Shown: positions 9,218 to 19,024, numbered from the stretch's first letter. The stretch: 64,000 bases of DNA from Flavobacterium fluviale (GCF_003312915.1 NZ_CP030261.1:3844001-3908000); one strand, 5' to 3'. Notes: generated by a model from the letters alone, not told the origin. Made by a program: numbers and translations.

Positions 9218-12200
9218 TTACTTTCTTACAACAAAAAGTACTTTTTCTTTTATTTCTGCTTGTGGAATTGCTATTTGTTTTCCTCCGCTTATATTGGCTT
9301 TTTTGTTGAAAGTTCCTGTTGCTGCGTTTATTGCGTATACTTCAAAAGTTCCTTTTTCGTTTGATAAATCGATTGTGATATCCTGATCGGTTTTAAAATA
9401 AAAAAGATAGCTTTTTCCTTTGTTTTCTAATTTCCAGAGATTGTCTGAAAACGTGTTTTCGTCTACTAATTTCATTTCTCTTAAAGCGGTATAAAACTCA
9501 GGAAGCTCGATTTTCGGAATATTTGCCAATGAAGCGCCCGCCATTAAAGCTGGCCATCCAAATCTTGGTGAACCGTCGGTTGAATATAAAATTACCTTTT
9601 CAGGATATTTTTCTCGATACTCACGAACGGCACGATACACCTGATTATCCGTTTCTTTTCCGGTTTTTAATTTTCTGGCGTGTTGTCTTGGTGCTAAATT
9701 TTTACCGCCTTCTGGTGCATAAGCCGATCCGTCTTCTTTGTAATACCAATAACGAATGTCAATTGCATCTACTGTCTTGGCTCTTTGGGCATCATTTAAA
9801 ATAGCATCCTGAACGTCTTTTGTAGCACTTAAACCAATGATTGCTTTTTTACCTGTTTCGTCTTTCCATTTTTGAACTTCGTCCAGCCAAAACTCCATAA
9901 AGTGCAGCGGACCTGTATATTCAGCACTTGTTAACTGAATTACGTTGCTGTTTTCTGCAAAATTGTCCAACGATTTTCTGATGAAACCCTGGTGTAATTT
10001 TCTTCTCGCAGGATTCGTAACATCATAAAACTGCTCTGCCATAAAAATGCGTTTGTCTCCTGCATAAGGCGGCGGCTCTGGAAAACCGGTGCTGTTTATA
10101 TTGTTTGCCGAACGCCACGGTGAGCTTGACCAGTGTGCTCCAGCTTCAATAATATTGTGCTGAAAATATTGCTGATTGACTAACAATTGTCCATTCGCTT
10201 CTGCGACATTAGCAAAAAGCGACAAACGATCCCAGTACCAATCATTAAATTTTGTTAAATCGTATTTGCTTAATTGATCCCAAGCCAAATCCTGACCGCT
10301 TCTGGCAAATGGCTGTTCGTAAAACGGCGGCCAAACATCGGCATCAAAACGGCGAACTCTTTCGTGATCGTCCATTCTTCTTTCGTACCATAAACCATAA
10401 TTGTGCTCTAAGGCAACCATATTATTGGTGCTTAAATAATCTGATACTTCATTAATATTATCCGTAAATCCGGTTCCGGTTCTTCCCGGAACGAATCTTG
10501 TAACATCCGGAACTGATTTAGAAATATCACTGTCTCTCAGACTTCCACGCCACCACGGCACGCTTAATCTGTTTCCGGCGATTACTTTATTATTATAAGT
10601 AAGCCATCCATTTTTTGTGGTTACTTTTTTATCTGAAACTGTATTTTGCGCTGCATTTATTTTTAAATCATTCGCATTTTTAAGTCCTGAATTGTTTGTA
10701 TTGATTGGATTTGCTTTTGAAACTTCTGCAATCCATTCTACTAAACTTTGTTTTGGAGCGACAGAATTTTTAGTTAATTCGGCGGCAACTTCCATTGTAG
10801 GACTTGAAGAAGGTTCTGAACCTAAATCATAAATGTGCGGATTGACAGGAAGTTTTTCCATTCTGTTTTCTAGTTGTGCATAAAATAAACTTCTAGGAGA
10901 AATATGGTTGTTTACGTCTTTCCAATGCCCGTCTCCAGCCATAATGCCTCCCCAAGTTCCAAAAGCCCAGTTTTGCGCTGTTGGCGGATTGTAGCATTCT
11001 ATTTTTGATGCTGATGTTTCCCAAATAACGCTATTGGCAGCTGTCCATCCTGCTCCTCTTCCGTTTTGTTCTCTGTTATTGTAGCTTAAAGCGTGGCCGT
11101 CTACATAAGAAATCTCAAATAATACACCTGTTGCCCAGCTTCCGATAGCGCCGCTGTTATTGAATGGTAAAAATGATTCGCATTGAATAAATACATTTGG
11201 TCCTGTTGTTCCAAATCCGCCAACTGCAAAATCGTGGTAACCGTACTCTGAATAACAACGTTGAAATAAGGTCTGCTGGCCTTCTGTATAAAAAGTATGA
11301 CGTCTAAAACCTGCAATTTCAGAAACGGGTTCGGTAGCAATACAGTCTTCAACTGTAATTTGCTGTGCCGATTTTAATACCGAAACAGCTCCACCAGCAA
11401 AATGCTTAAAACTAACTTGTTTTACCCAAGCATTTCTTGCGTTTTCAATGCTGATTCCGAACCATCTGTGTTCTTCGTCTTTTGGTTTTGAAGTATCATA
11501 AGCTGATTTCAATAAAATATTTTCGATTCCGATTTGCTCAATTCTTCCCGACCAAGAATATATGTTTACTTTTGCAGTTCCGTAAACATCATCTAAAGCC
11601 ATTGTCAATGGAGCGTTTAATGTCACTTCATTGCGGTTGATTTTGGTTACGACTCTGTTCCAAGTAATATCCCAGTCATTTTTTTTCCAGCCAACCCAGC
11701 CTGTTTCTGCACCAAAATCATCCATTTTCAACTCTTTAATCCAATTATCGGTCAAAGGTTTTGTGATGATAATTTCATCTGATGGCTTTAATTTTGAGGC
11801 ATTTTTTAATTGGATTATTTTAGTTCCAAGCGGTGTATAATTGGTATTGAATTCAAAAGTTTCACCGATTTTTTTATCGTCAATTCCTAAAATTCTAATT
11901 ACGGCTTCTCTTTTTAATCCGGTTCCTAAAAGAATAGTTCCGTTTTCATTATTGCCGCTTCCGCGTAAAATAACACCTGATTTTTTAATAAATAAAGTTC
12001 CGCTGATTTTAAAAGTTCCTTTATCTAAAAGAACTGCTCCGCGAAAACCTGATTTATTTGGTTTTAAATTACTTACATAATCAATCGCAGCCTGAATTCT
12101 TTGAGTTGCATCTTCTTCTTGTTTTGGAACAAAAATTTTATTCTCGACATTCGGAATTGCTTTTTCTGATGCCATATATCCTGCATAAGAAAAATCAGGA

Positions 12201-12373
12201 ATTTGGTTTCCTTTATTATCTGTTGTGAAAGAAAGTTTTCCTTCTTTGGTTTTGATAATATCAGGAAAATTGGTTTGTGCTGTGATTTTTGCATTAAAAA
12301 ACAAAGCGGTACACATTAGAAATAATGTGTTCTTAGAAGAAGGAATTATATTTTTTAATTGGATAAAATTCAA
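9218..12373 (-). CDS. two-domain protein: pectate-lyase-like beta-helix plus DUF6298-like C-terminal domain
   Basis: A 1051-residue exported protein. Residues about 85-530 form a right-handed beta-helix of the pectate-lyase superfamily (AIDYVSN, GAVLLDKGTF and SGTLFIKKSGVILRGSG near the start). A linker of about 60 residues leads to a second domain (about 610-980) that resembles the DUF6298 region of Bacteroidota pectin proteins. This region is rich in Trp and acidic residues (PWWRGSLRDSD, VALEHNYGLWYERR, DIRYWYYKEDG) and has a TIM-barrel-like look. A short beta-domain closes the protein. Neither catalytic set can be named. The start is uncertain: an in-frame stop lies 15 bases upstream of a TTG at 12373, and the first ATG (residue 20) would leave too short a signal peptide. 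The frame therefore probably starts at TTG. Confidence 0.65.
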   Translation of the reverse strand: MNFIQLKNIIPSSKNTLFLMCTALFFNAKITAQTNFPDIIKTKEGKLSFTTDNKGNQIPDFSYAGYMASEKAIPNVENKIFVPKQEEDATQRIQAAIDYVSNLKPNKSGFRGAVLLDKGTFKISGTLFIKKSGVILRGSGNNENGTILLGTGLKREAVIRILGIDDKKIGETFEFNTNYTPLGTKIIQLKNASKLKPSDEIIITKPLTDNWIKELKMDDFGAETGWVGWKKNDWDITWNRVVTKINRNEVTLNAPLTMALDDVYGTAKVNIYSWSGRIEQIGIENILLKSAYDTSKPKDEEHRWFGISIENARNAWVKQVSFKHFAGGAVSVLKSAQQITVEDCIATEPVSEIAGFRRHTFYTEGQQTLFQRCYSEYGYHDFAVGGFGTTGPNVFIQCESFLPFNNSGAIGSWATGVLFEISYVDGHALSYNNREQNGRGAGWTAANSVIWETSASKIECYNPPTAQNWAFGTWGGIMAGDGHWKDVNNHISPRSLFYAQLENRMEKLPVNPHIYDLGSEPSSSPTMEVAAELTKNSVAPKQSLVEWIAEVSKANPINTNNSGLKNANDLKINAAQNTVSDKKVTTKNGWLTYNNKVIAGNRLSVPWWRGSLRDSDISKSVPDVTRFVPGRTGTGFTDNINEVSDYLSTNNMVALEHNYGLWYERRMDDHERVRRFDADVWPPFYEQPFARSGQDLAWDQLSKYDLTKFNDWYWDRLSLFANVAEANGQLLVNQQYFQHNIIEAGAHWSSSPWRSANNINSTGFPEPPPYAGDKRIFMAEQFYDVTNPARRKLHQGFIRKSLDNFAENSNVIQLTSAEYTGPLHFMEFWLDEVQKWKDETGKKAIIGLSATKDVQDAILNDAQRAKTVDAIDIRYWYYKEDGSAYAPEGGKNLAPRQHARKLKTGKETDNQVYRAVREYREKYPEKVILYSTDGSPRFGWPALMAGASLANIPKIELPEFYTALREMKLVDENTFSDNLWKLENKGKSYLFYFKTDQDITIDLSNEKGTFEVYAINAATGTFNKKANISGGKQIAIPQAEIKEKVLFVVRK

Positions 12374-12409
12374 CTCAATATTATTTTAAAATTTACATTT
12401 TCCACAATC

Positions 12410-12510
12410 TTGTCATTTCGACGGAGGAGAAATCTTCACGAGTAACTCCGTAATGATAATCAATCTTTGTCGAGCTTCTTGCGAAGATTTCTCCTCCGTC
12501 GAAATGACAA
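12410..12510. repeat. ~100 bp inverted-repeat element, copy 2
   Basis: The arms start TTGTCATTTCGACGGAGGAG and end at the complementary GAAATGACAA. The copy lies between the beta-helix gene and the upstream PL1 gene. Confidence 0.88.
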
Positions 12511-12562
12511 ACTGGATGGTTATCTATTTCTTAAGAATAATCTAGTGACTAAATTTAAGACT

Positions 12563-14269
12563 TTATTGTAACAATCCCTTTAATTTAGCCAATGTATCCG
12601 TGTTATTTTCGGTTTTAGTCCAGTCAATTTTACTGTTTGGATCGATTCCGTTGAAATATTTTTCGATGTTAGTATATCCGTCTCCGTTTGAATCTTTGAC
12701 CGCATCTGAAGCATCATTCGGGTTTAACCCAAATTTTTTCTCCCATGCATCTGGAATTCCGTCATTATCAGAATCTTTATATGCTTTTCCTTTATACGTT
12801 GGATAACCTCCCACTTGGTCAGGATGTGTTATAATACCTTTTTTATAAGAATCTGCAGGTAATCTTCTTTTAACAAATTCTTTTCCAATTGCATTTTCTA
12901 AACCGTCTTTTACTTCAATTTTTCCAGTGCGGACTTGTTTGATGATTCTTTCGTCAACTGCATCTCTTTTTGGAATTGTCGCTCCAACATTCGTCAAAAC
13001 AAAATCATATGCTTCCTCAGCCGACATAATATTAAATTTTGGCATTGAGAAAGGTTTTGGCTGTTTGATTGCTGCTAAAAACTCTTTTGTTTGAGCTTCC
13101 GGAAGATCTTCTAATTGTACACCGCCATTCCAGTTATCTGCTGTAACTTCTGGAGAACCTACGATAAAGTTACCTGATACATAGGCTCTTCCGTATTGTT
13201 TTGGTTCAATATAACCAGATTCAGGTTTTACGATTCTGTGTGCAATTGGCTGATCTGCTGGTGTTATTGGTCCTGGTTTGAAATAGTTATTGATGATATT
13301 CAGCATCGAACGATAATCACCTCCATCCAGTGTACGATTCCACCAATTGAATACTACGTTATTCACAAAATTAAAGTCGCCATACATTCCGATAGAAGCA
13401 TTTCTTGAAATGTTATCTGCCCATAAATTGCGCATAAACGTACTATTTAATCCGCCGATTGTACTTCCAAAAGCATGATTATAAGTATCTAAACCTTCTG
13501 ATGAAATAGTGTTTTGAATGGTTATGTTACAAGCTGGTAATTTCTCCAGTTTTGATTTTGCATTAGCTGCGAATTGATGTCTGTACAAAGAAATATTTTC
13601 GTCTAATCCCCAGCTTACTGAACAGTGGTCTACGATAATATTTCCCATCGGATTTCCGCCCAATGCATCGTCTCTTCTTGTTACTTCGGTTGCACCTCGT
13701 CTAAAACGCATGTGTCTGATAATAACGTCATGCGTATCAATTTCTAAAGTTTCTCCAGCGATGCAAATTCCGTCACCCGGAGCAGTCTGTCCAGCAATGG
13801 TTACGTAAGGCGCACGCATGCTGATTCTTTTTTTCAATTGAATAATTCCCGAAACGTTAAAAACAATTGTTCTTGCTCCAACTGCTTCGCAGGCTTCACG
13901 AAAAGTTCCTTTTCCGCTGTCTTCTAAACTGGTAACTACAAATATTTTTCCGCCACGTCCGCCTTGTGTGTATGCTCCACCGCCTTCGGCACCTGGAAAG
14001 GCAGGAATATCTGCCAAAACAAAATCTTTAGGATATGATGCCCAAGGTAAATAAGGTTTTCCTTGTTTTGCTTCTTCTTTGATGATGTGAAGATTAGCAT
14101 TCCAGATTTCGCTCAGTCTTTTTTCTTCGTCAGCTAAAATAGCATCTGCTTTTTCCTGAACGGGTTTTGGAATTACTGGATATTGGGCATAAGCAGATGA
14201 CACAAGAGAACAAAATGACAACGCCATAAATGTTCTTTTTAAAGTACGGTTAGGGAAAATATTATGCAT
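12563..14269 (-). CDS. pectate lyase, PL1 family, with C-terminal calcium-loop repeats
   Basis: Secreted 568-residue lyase that cleaves polygalacturonate by beta-elimination. The lyase domain runs from FPGAEGGG (about residue 91) to about 470. It contains TIAGQTAPGDG, a DDALGGNP loop and IIVDHCSVSWGLDEN, the calcium-binding and parallel beta-helix core typical of Bacteroidota PL1 enzymes. The last 70 residues hold two acidic loops, DSDNDGIPD and DSNGDGYTN, like thrombospondin type 3 or dockerin calcium sites. It is close in sequence to the PL1 at 15214-16923, so the two look like an old duplication with the DUF3826 gene between them. A helical linker of about 60 residues, rich in Glu and Lys, precedes the lyase core. 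Confidence 0.9.
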   Translation of the reverse strand: MHNIFPNRTLKRTFMALSFCSLVSSAYAQYPVIPKPVQEKADAILADEEKRLSEIWNANLHIIKEEAKQGKPYLPWASYPKDFVLADIPAFPGAEGGGAYTQGGRGGKIFVVTSLEDSGKGTFREACEAVGARTIVFNVSGIIQLKKRISMRAPYVTIAGQTAPGDGICIAGETLEIDTHDVIIRHMRFRRGATEVTRRDDALGGNPMGNIIVDHCSVSWGLDENISLYRHQFAANAKSKLEKLPACNITIQNTISSEGLDTYNHAFGSTIGGLNSTFMRNLWADNISRNASIGMYGDFNFVNNVVFNWWNRTLDGGDYRSMLNIINNYFKPGPITPADQPIAHRIVKPESGYIEPKQYGRAYVSGNFIVGSPEVTADNWNGGVQLEDLPEAQTKEFLAAIKQPKPFSMPKFNIMSAEEAYDFVLTNVGATIPKRDAVDERIIKQVRTGKIEVKDGLENAIGKEFVKRRLPADSYKKGIITHPDQVGGYPTYKGKAYKDSDNDGIPDAWEKKFGLNPNDASDAVKDSNGDGYTNIEKYFNGIDPNSKIDWTKTENNTDTLAKLKGLLQ

Positions 14270-14282
14270 TAGTTTAGTTAAT

Positions 14283-14470
14283 AGTTGTTAGTAGTTAGTC
14301 CTTATTTTTTAGTGATTAGTCACTAGTAATTAGTCCTTAGCTTTTTTGTTGTGTGTTGGATATTGGGTCTTAGCAATTAGCATTTTTAGTACGGTATTAT
14401 TCTCATTATCAAATAACTAATCAATAGTTAATAAAGACTAAGAACTAACGACTAATCACTAATTACTAAT
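14283..14470. repeat. AT-rich intergenic repeats ('ctaattactaa' type)
   Basis: The 203-base gap between the PL1 and DUF3826 genes consists largely of repeated 'agtgattagt', 'agtaattagtcctta' and their complements ('actaatcactaattactaa'), so the two halves can pair. Similar strings occur at 43970-44030 and 7640-7680. No gene is seen in it. Confidence 0.6.
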
Positions 14471-14472
14471 GA

Positions 14473-15141
14473 CTACTTTTTAGCTTTTTCTCTTTGCTCA
14501 ACACGTTCGTGCCAATCTTTACTCTCTTTGTTTAGATCGTAACCTTGTTTTGATAAATAGTTGTTTATTCTTCCTTTGTATTTACCAAACCAGCCGTGTT
14601 TTTCTTTAGATGAACCCGCGTCCATTGCATGTTCTCTGGCTTCAACTAAAGCTTTGTAGATGTAGTCTTTTTGTTCTGCTGTTAAATTTGGTAACATGTC
14701 ATTGTAACCTGCAACGGTTATAGGAAGCACGCCGTAAGTCATTCCGTCTTTAACTTCAGTGATTTTATCTTCTGATAATTCTTTACCTAATTTTTTGATG
14801 TACGATTTGTGCAGTTTTGCAATTGATTCATCTGCTTTTGATTTCAGTTTATCAATTTTCTCATTTTGTTTTTCTTTGGCTAAAGCAGTATCTTCTTTTA
14901 CTTTTTTAATTTCAGCATCTCTTCCATCCTGAATTTCAGTAAGATCTCTAAACTGCTGTGCAATGATGTTTGAAACTGCTTTTTCTTTTGCCTCGTTTTT
15001 TAAATCTAATTTGGTAACTATTTTTGCAGCTCTTTCGTTAGTAACCTTTACATATTCAGGATCTAAATGCTGTTGCGCATTTAAAGTTGAAAAGGCAAAA
15101 ACAAGCGATAATAAACCGACATTTATTTTATTTAGTGTCAT
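14473..15141 (-). CDS. DUF3826 domain protein, exported
   Basis: A 222-residue protein with a signal peptide ending 'LNAQ' and no membrane segment after it. The mature part is helical and highly charged. It includes a Lys/Glu-rich coiled-coil-like stretch (about residues 75-115) and ends in a basic tail. The pattern matches the DUF3826 family, which recurs in Bacteroidota pectin loci without a known function. It sits between two PL1 lyase genes, so a helper role in the periplasm (binding, folding or surface assembly) is possible but only inferred. The ATG at 15141 is the single plausible start. A perfect hairpin lies in its leader (15165-15200). Confidence 0.7.
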   Translation of the reverse strand: MTLNKINVGLLSLVFAFSTLNAQQHLDPEYVKVTNERAAKIVTKLDLKNEAKEKAVSNIIAQQFRDLTEIQDGRDAEIKKVKEDTALAKEKQNEKIDKLKSKADESIAKLHKSYIKKLGKELSEDKITEVKDGMTYGVLPITVAGYNDMLPNLTAEQKDYIYKALVEAREHAMDAGSSKEKHGWFGKYKGRINNYLSKQGYDLNKESKDWHERVEQREKAKK

Positions 15142-15164
15142 GACTTTTATTTTTTAGTTATTTA

Positions 15165-15200
15165 AAAACATTCTTGTTCATTACTAAACAAGAATGTTTT
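15165..15200 (-). terminator. perfect 14-bp hairpin with T-run between PL1 and DUF3826
   Basis: Arms at 15165-15178 and 15187-15200 pair over 14 bases with an 8-base loop. Read on the minus strand the stem ends in GAATGTTTTT. It lies downstream of one operon gene and upstream of the next, so it would act as a partial terminator or as an mRNA 3'-end stabiliser rather than a final stop. Confidence 0.65.
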
Positions 15201-15213
15201 CAAAAATTGTTCC

Positions 15214-16923
15214 TTATTTTAAATCTAATAAAGGTCTAACCAAAGTTTCTTTGTTATTAGCCAGATCTTTCCAGTTTACTTTTATTGCTGGATTTACTCC
15301 GTTGATGTAGTCTTCGATATTAGAATATCCATCTCCGTTTAAATCACCTTTTGCATCAGATGGATCATTCGGATTTAAACCGTATTTTTTCTCCCACGCA
15401 TCTGGCATACCATCTTTATCAGTATCTACATAAGGTTTTCCTTTGTATTCTGGATATCCGCCAACTTGAGAAATGTCGGTAATAATTCCTTTTTTATAAG
15501 AATCCATAGGTAAACGTCTGTGTTCGAATTGATAGAATTCTTTTTTCTCTAATCCTTTTGCATATTCTGGAACTCCAGTTTTTACAGTTCTTACGATTCT
15601 TTCGTCTACCTTATCTCTAATTGGAAGAGTTGCTCCAACATTTTTAAGAACGAATTCATAAGATTCTTCAGCAGTCATGAATTTATTAAACCAAGGCATT
15701 GGGAAAGGTTTGTCTGTTTTCATTTTAGCAAAATATTCTTTTGCTTCATCGTAAGTCATTAATTCCCCTTTTTTATTCTCTAGCTGAATGCCGCCGTCCC
15801 AGTTGTCTTTGGTAACTTTTTCGTTTCCATTAACCACGTTTCCATTAACATAAGCTCTTCCGAAAACTAAATAAGGCAATTTACTTCTTCCTGATTCTGG
15901 TTTTAATATTCTGTAGCTGATTGGCTGTGTTAAATCGGTTACAGGACCTGGTTTGTAGAAGTTGTTGATGATGTTGTAATTTGCTGTATAATCGCCGCCG
16001 TCTGTTGATCTGTTGTACCAGTTGAAAACTACGTTATTCACAAAATTGAAAATTCCGTTCCAACCGATAGAAGGGTTTCTTCCTGCATTGTTAGCCCACA
16101 TATTTCTCATGAAAGAACAGTTCTCTCCACCTAAAGTACTTCCGAAAGCATGATTGTAAGTATCTAATGCTTCTCCGAATAAACTGTTTTGAATCGTAAT
16201 ATTTACAGTTCCAACTTTAATGTCTGGGTAACCTGGTCCTGGATTGTACATGTGTCTGTAGATTGACATATTTTCGTCTAATCCCCAAGTTGCAGAAACG
16301 TGGTCGATCATGATGTTTCCAACAGGATTTCCTCCAATAGCATCATCACGACGGCCTACAAAAGTTTCTCCACGACGGAAACGCACGTGTCTGATAATCA
16401 CGTCATGCGTATCAATCCAAGTAGATTCTCCAGCGATACAAATACCATCTCCTGGAGCTGTCTGCCCTGCAATTGTAATGTAAGGTGCGCGAATAATCAA
16501 CGGACTTTTAAGTCTGATAATTCCGGCAACGTTAAATACCACTATTCTTGCTCCTCCTTTTTCGCAGGCTTCACGCAGGGTACCTGGTCCACGGTCTTCT
16601 AAACTTGTTACCGTATAGACATTTCCGCCGCGTCCTCCGAATGTGTACATTCCACCTCCTTCAGCACCTGGGAAAGCAGGAATTTCTGCCTGAGGTAAAT
16701 CTGTTGGTCTAGCTGCCCACGGAATATAAGGTTTTCCATGTTTTGCTTCTTCTTCAATAACAACTAAAGCTTTTGTCCAAGCTTCATCAGAAAGTCTCTG
16801 AGCTTCTTCCTTAATTGCTTTTTCCTGCGCCTGAACTTCTGGACTTATCTTCGGATATTGAGCAAAACACTTTGCGCTTCCCAAAAAAAGCAGAGCTGTG
16901 ATAAATAATGCGGAATTTTTCAT
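15214..16923 (-). CDS. pectate lyase, PL1 family (second copy)
   Basis: A 569-residue secreted lyase, homologous along its full length to the PL1 at 12563-14269. Shared landmarks are FPGAEGGGMYTFGGRGG, TIAGQTAPGDGICIAGE, RDDAIGGNP and HVSATWGLDEN. The same pair of C-terminal acidic loops is present (DTDKDGMPD and DLNGDGYSN). A GTG codon at 16962 extends the frame by 13 residues, but the ATG at 16923 starts a standard signal peptide (ending 'CFAQ') and is chosen. It is the first gene after susD, a common position for the key surface or periplasmic endo-enzyme of a PUL. Calcium dependence is expected from the family. Confidence 0.9.
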   Translation of the reverse strand: MKNSALFITALLFLGSAKCFAQYPKISPEVQAQEKAIKEEAQRLSDEAWTKALVVIEEEAKHGKPYIPWAARPTDLPQAEIPAFPGAEGGGMYTFGGRGGNVYTVTSLEDRGPGTLREACEKGGARIVVFNVAGIIRLKSPLIIRAPYITIAGQTAPGDGICIAGESTWIDTHDVIIRHVRFRRGETFVGRRDDAIGGNPVGNIMIDHVSATWGLDENMSIYRHMYNPGPGYPDIKVGTVNITIQNSLFGEALDTYNHAFGSTLGGENCSFMRNMWANNAGRNPSIGWNGIFNFVNNVVFNWYNRSTDGGDYTANYNIINNFYKPGPVTDLTQPISYRILKPESGRSKLPYLVFGRAYVNGNVVNGNEKVTKDNWDGGIQLENKKGELMTYDEAKEYFAKMKTDKPFPMPWFNKFMTAEESYEFVLKNVGATLPIRDKVDERIVRTVKTGVPEYAKGLEKKEFYQFEHRRLPMDSYKKGIITDISQVGGYPEYKGKPYVDTDKDGMPDAWEKKYGLNPNDPSDAKGDLNGDGYSNIEDYINGVNPAIKVNWKDLANNKETLVRPLLDLK

Positions 16924-16958
16924 GTTAATTTTCAATTTGGTAATTCTTTTTAAACAAA

Positions 16959-16988
16959 TCACCTGTATCTTTTGACGAATACAGGTGA
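16959..16988 (-). other. perfect 10-bp hairpin after susD
   Basis: TCACCTGTAT at 16959-16968 pairs with ATACAGGTGA at 16979-16988 around a 10-base loop. It sits in the 103-base gap between the susD stop and the PL1 start. There is only a weak T-run on the minus strand, so an mRNA-processing or attenuation role fits better than full termination. Confidence 0.6.
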
Positions 16989-17026
16989 AAAGTTTTATAT
17001 GATAATTCTTTTTTTGATATTATAAT

Positions 17027-19024
17027 TTATTCTTGGTAATTGTAACTTCCTGCTGCGCCATTACCATCTTTCCAACCGATAGTCTGCGTTAACCAAGGAT
17101 TATTAACCAATGCACTCTGATTAAGTCCCATAATGTAATAATTTGATCGCCAAGAAATTGGAGTAGCAACATTACTAACATTATCCATAGGTGTTGGAGG
17201 AGAACGTAATTCAAAATTATTAGTATAAAAAGTTGCTAAAGCAGTGATTTGAGCCTGAAAGTTTGCTGCATCTGGATCCACAGAAATAGAAGCACGAGCA
17301 GCAGCTAAAGGATCTGTTCCTGCAGGACTAGTTCCGTTTTTGTAATGTAAATAATTTCCAATACGCTGAGTTCCGTTTAATTGCGGAATACCAAGTTTAG
17401 TATTTGTTTGGTCGTTAATTGCAGAATCATCACTGTATAGCATCCATCTTTGAACGTCCCAAAAACGTTTTCCTTCATAAGCTAACTCCACTCTACGCTC
17501 ATATAAACATGCTTCAAGAGCTGCATATTTATCTGCCAATAAACCAATTCCGTAATTATCTGCTGCTGGAATTCCAACACGTTTACGAATTTGTCCTAAG
17601 TAGTTAATCGTATTACCAACATCTCCTTTAGCAGCATAACATTCTGCAATGTTCAATAATAACTCCGCGTAACGATATTCCATAATATCTGTTCCTGAAA
17701 TTTGAAAGTTTGATGCATTACTTACTGTAGGACTAGACATTTTACGAATAAAAGCAGGGCTTGATACATCATTACCTGTACTAAAGGCTACACCCGTAGT
17801 AGCATTCGTTGACCAGCGATATGCCCAAACAGTAGGTGCTGCAGCTGAAGTTAAACTATTATTGTAAGGCCAGTAGCTTCCTGAGAAACCAAATGTTCTG
17901 TAAAAACGTGGATCACGATCTCTAAAAAATAAGAATGAATTGTAATTATTTGCAGCTGTAGGTCGTTTTCCATTAGCCATAGGAAATAAGTCAATCATAC
18001 TTTTAGGAGCTTTAACTCCGCCACTTCCTTGTCCGCCTTGGCTTGCCAAACGAATTGATCTTTCCCAAGAACTATTTGACTGTAAAGAAGTTGCAACTGT
18101 AGTGCTGCTTGCTAAAAGTTTAATCGCGATTGCTTCTGGATTGAATGCATTATCATTTACATAAAACATTCTTTCCCAATCTCTTGCTGTAGCTCCATAC
18201 AAACCATGTCCTGCCGAAGTTAATTCTGCTTCAGCTGCTAATCCTGCTGCTAAAGCGGCATCCCAACGCGCAGTTGATGAATCCCAGCCTTTATTAAATA
18301 ATGGACTTGCGTAGGTTAATAAAACACGTGATTTTTGAGCTAATGCTGCGCCTTTCGTAAAACGACCATAATCTGTTGCCGGCCATCTACTTGGTAATAA
18401 ACTTGCTGCTAAATCAAAATCAGCAGTAATTTGAGTAACTAACTCCGTTACTGTTGCTCTTGGTATTTTAATTGCTGGATCATCCTTAGAAGGAGTCTGA
18501 ACAGTTGTAACAATTGGAACACCACCATAAGTACGCATTAAATCGAAATATTGAAGAGCGCGTAAATAATACATCTGCCCTTTAATTTGATCACGAAATG
18601 TCTGGCTTAAATTAGATCCATCTACATCAATTCTTTCCAACATCACATTAATATCTCTAATTCTGTTATATGGATCATTTGAAGGGTTTTCAACTAATGT
18701 TTTTCCAAAGTAACCTGATCCATCCACCGCGTTCTCCAAAGTGATATTTGGATTAATCATAGCAGAAATACCACCTATTTCTTCTGTGTAAGAAGTTTGA
18801 GTAGTTGTATAAGAACCAACAACTACTGCAGTAGGTGTTTTATAGGCATCAAAAAAATCATAATATAGATTGTTTACGTACCAATTAACTCGTTCCTCAC
18901 TTTTAAAGAATTCTTCATCGTAATATTTATATTGCTTTTTGTCTTCCAAAAAGTCATCACTGCATGAAACTCCTAATACCATTAAAAGAGCCATTGTTAT
19001 ATATGTACAAAATTTTGCTTTCAT
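17027..19024 (-). CDS. SusD/RagB-type surface glycan-binding lipoprotein
   Basis: A 665-residue outer-membrane lipoprotein that forms the lid of the SusC transporter and binds the target oligosaccharide. The lipobox is visible as LGVSCSDD, with the lipidated cysteine at residue 21. SusD-like landmarks follow: the N-terminal NNLYYDFFDAY helix, GQMYYLRALQYFDLMRTYGGVP (TPR-like core), and the C-terminal MEYRYAELLLNIAECYA and ELAYEGKRFWDVQRW motifs. Its start lies 18 bases from the susC stop, so the two are certainly co-transcribed. The ligand cannot be read from the sequence; the flanking PL1 genes point to a pectin fragment. Confidence 0.95.
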   Translation of the reverse strand: MKAKFCTYITMALLMVLGVSCSDDFLEDKKQYKYYDEEFFKSEERVNWYVNNLYYDFFDAYKTPTAVVVGSYTTTQTSYTEEIGGISAMINPNITLENAVDGSGYFGKTLVENPSNDPYNRIRDINVMLERIDVDGSNLSQTFRDQIKGQMYYLRALQYFDLMRTYGGVPIVTTVQTPSKDDPAIKIPRATVTELVTQITADFDLAASLLPSRWPATDYGRFTKGAALAQKSRVLLTYASPLFNKGWDSSTARWDAALAAGLAAEAELTSAGHGLYGATARDWERMFYVNDNAFNPEAIAIKLLASSTTVATSLQSNSSWERSIRLASQGGQGSGGVKAPKSMIDLFPMANGKRPTAANNYNSFLFFRDRDPRFYRTFGFSGSYWPYNNSLTSAAAPTVWAYRWSTNATTGVAFSTGNDVSSPAFIRKMSSPTVSNASNFQISGTDIMEYRYAELLLNIAECYAAKGDVGNTINYLGQIRKRVGIPAADNYGIGLLADKYAALEACLYERRVELAYEGKRFWDVQRWMLYSDDSAINDQTNTKLGIPQLNGTQRIGNYLHYKNGTSPAGTDPLAAARASISVDPDAANFQAQITALATFYTNNFELRSPPTPMDNVSNVATPISWRSNYYIMGLNQSALVNNPWLTQTIGWKDGNGAAGSYNYQE

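Noticed and set aside
9218..12373. Several 60-100 residue frames on the plus strand across this gene (also across most other long genes)
   Set aside because: They are shadows in other frames of long coding sequences, with no signal sequence, family motif or sensible start.
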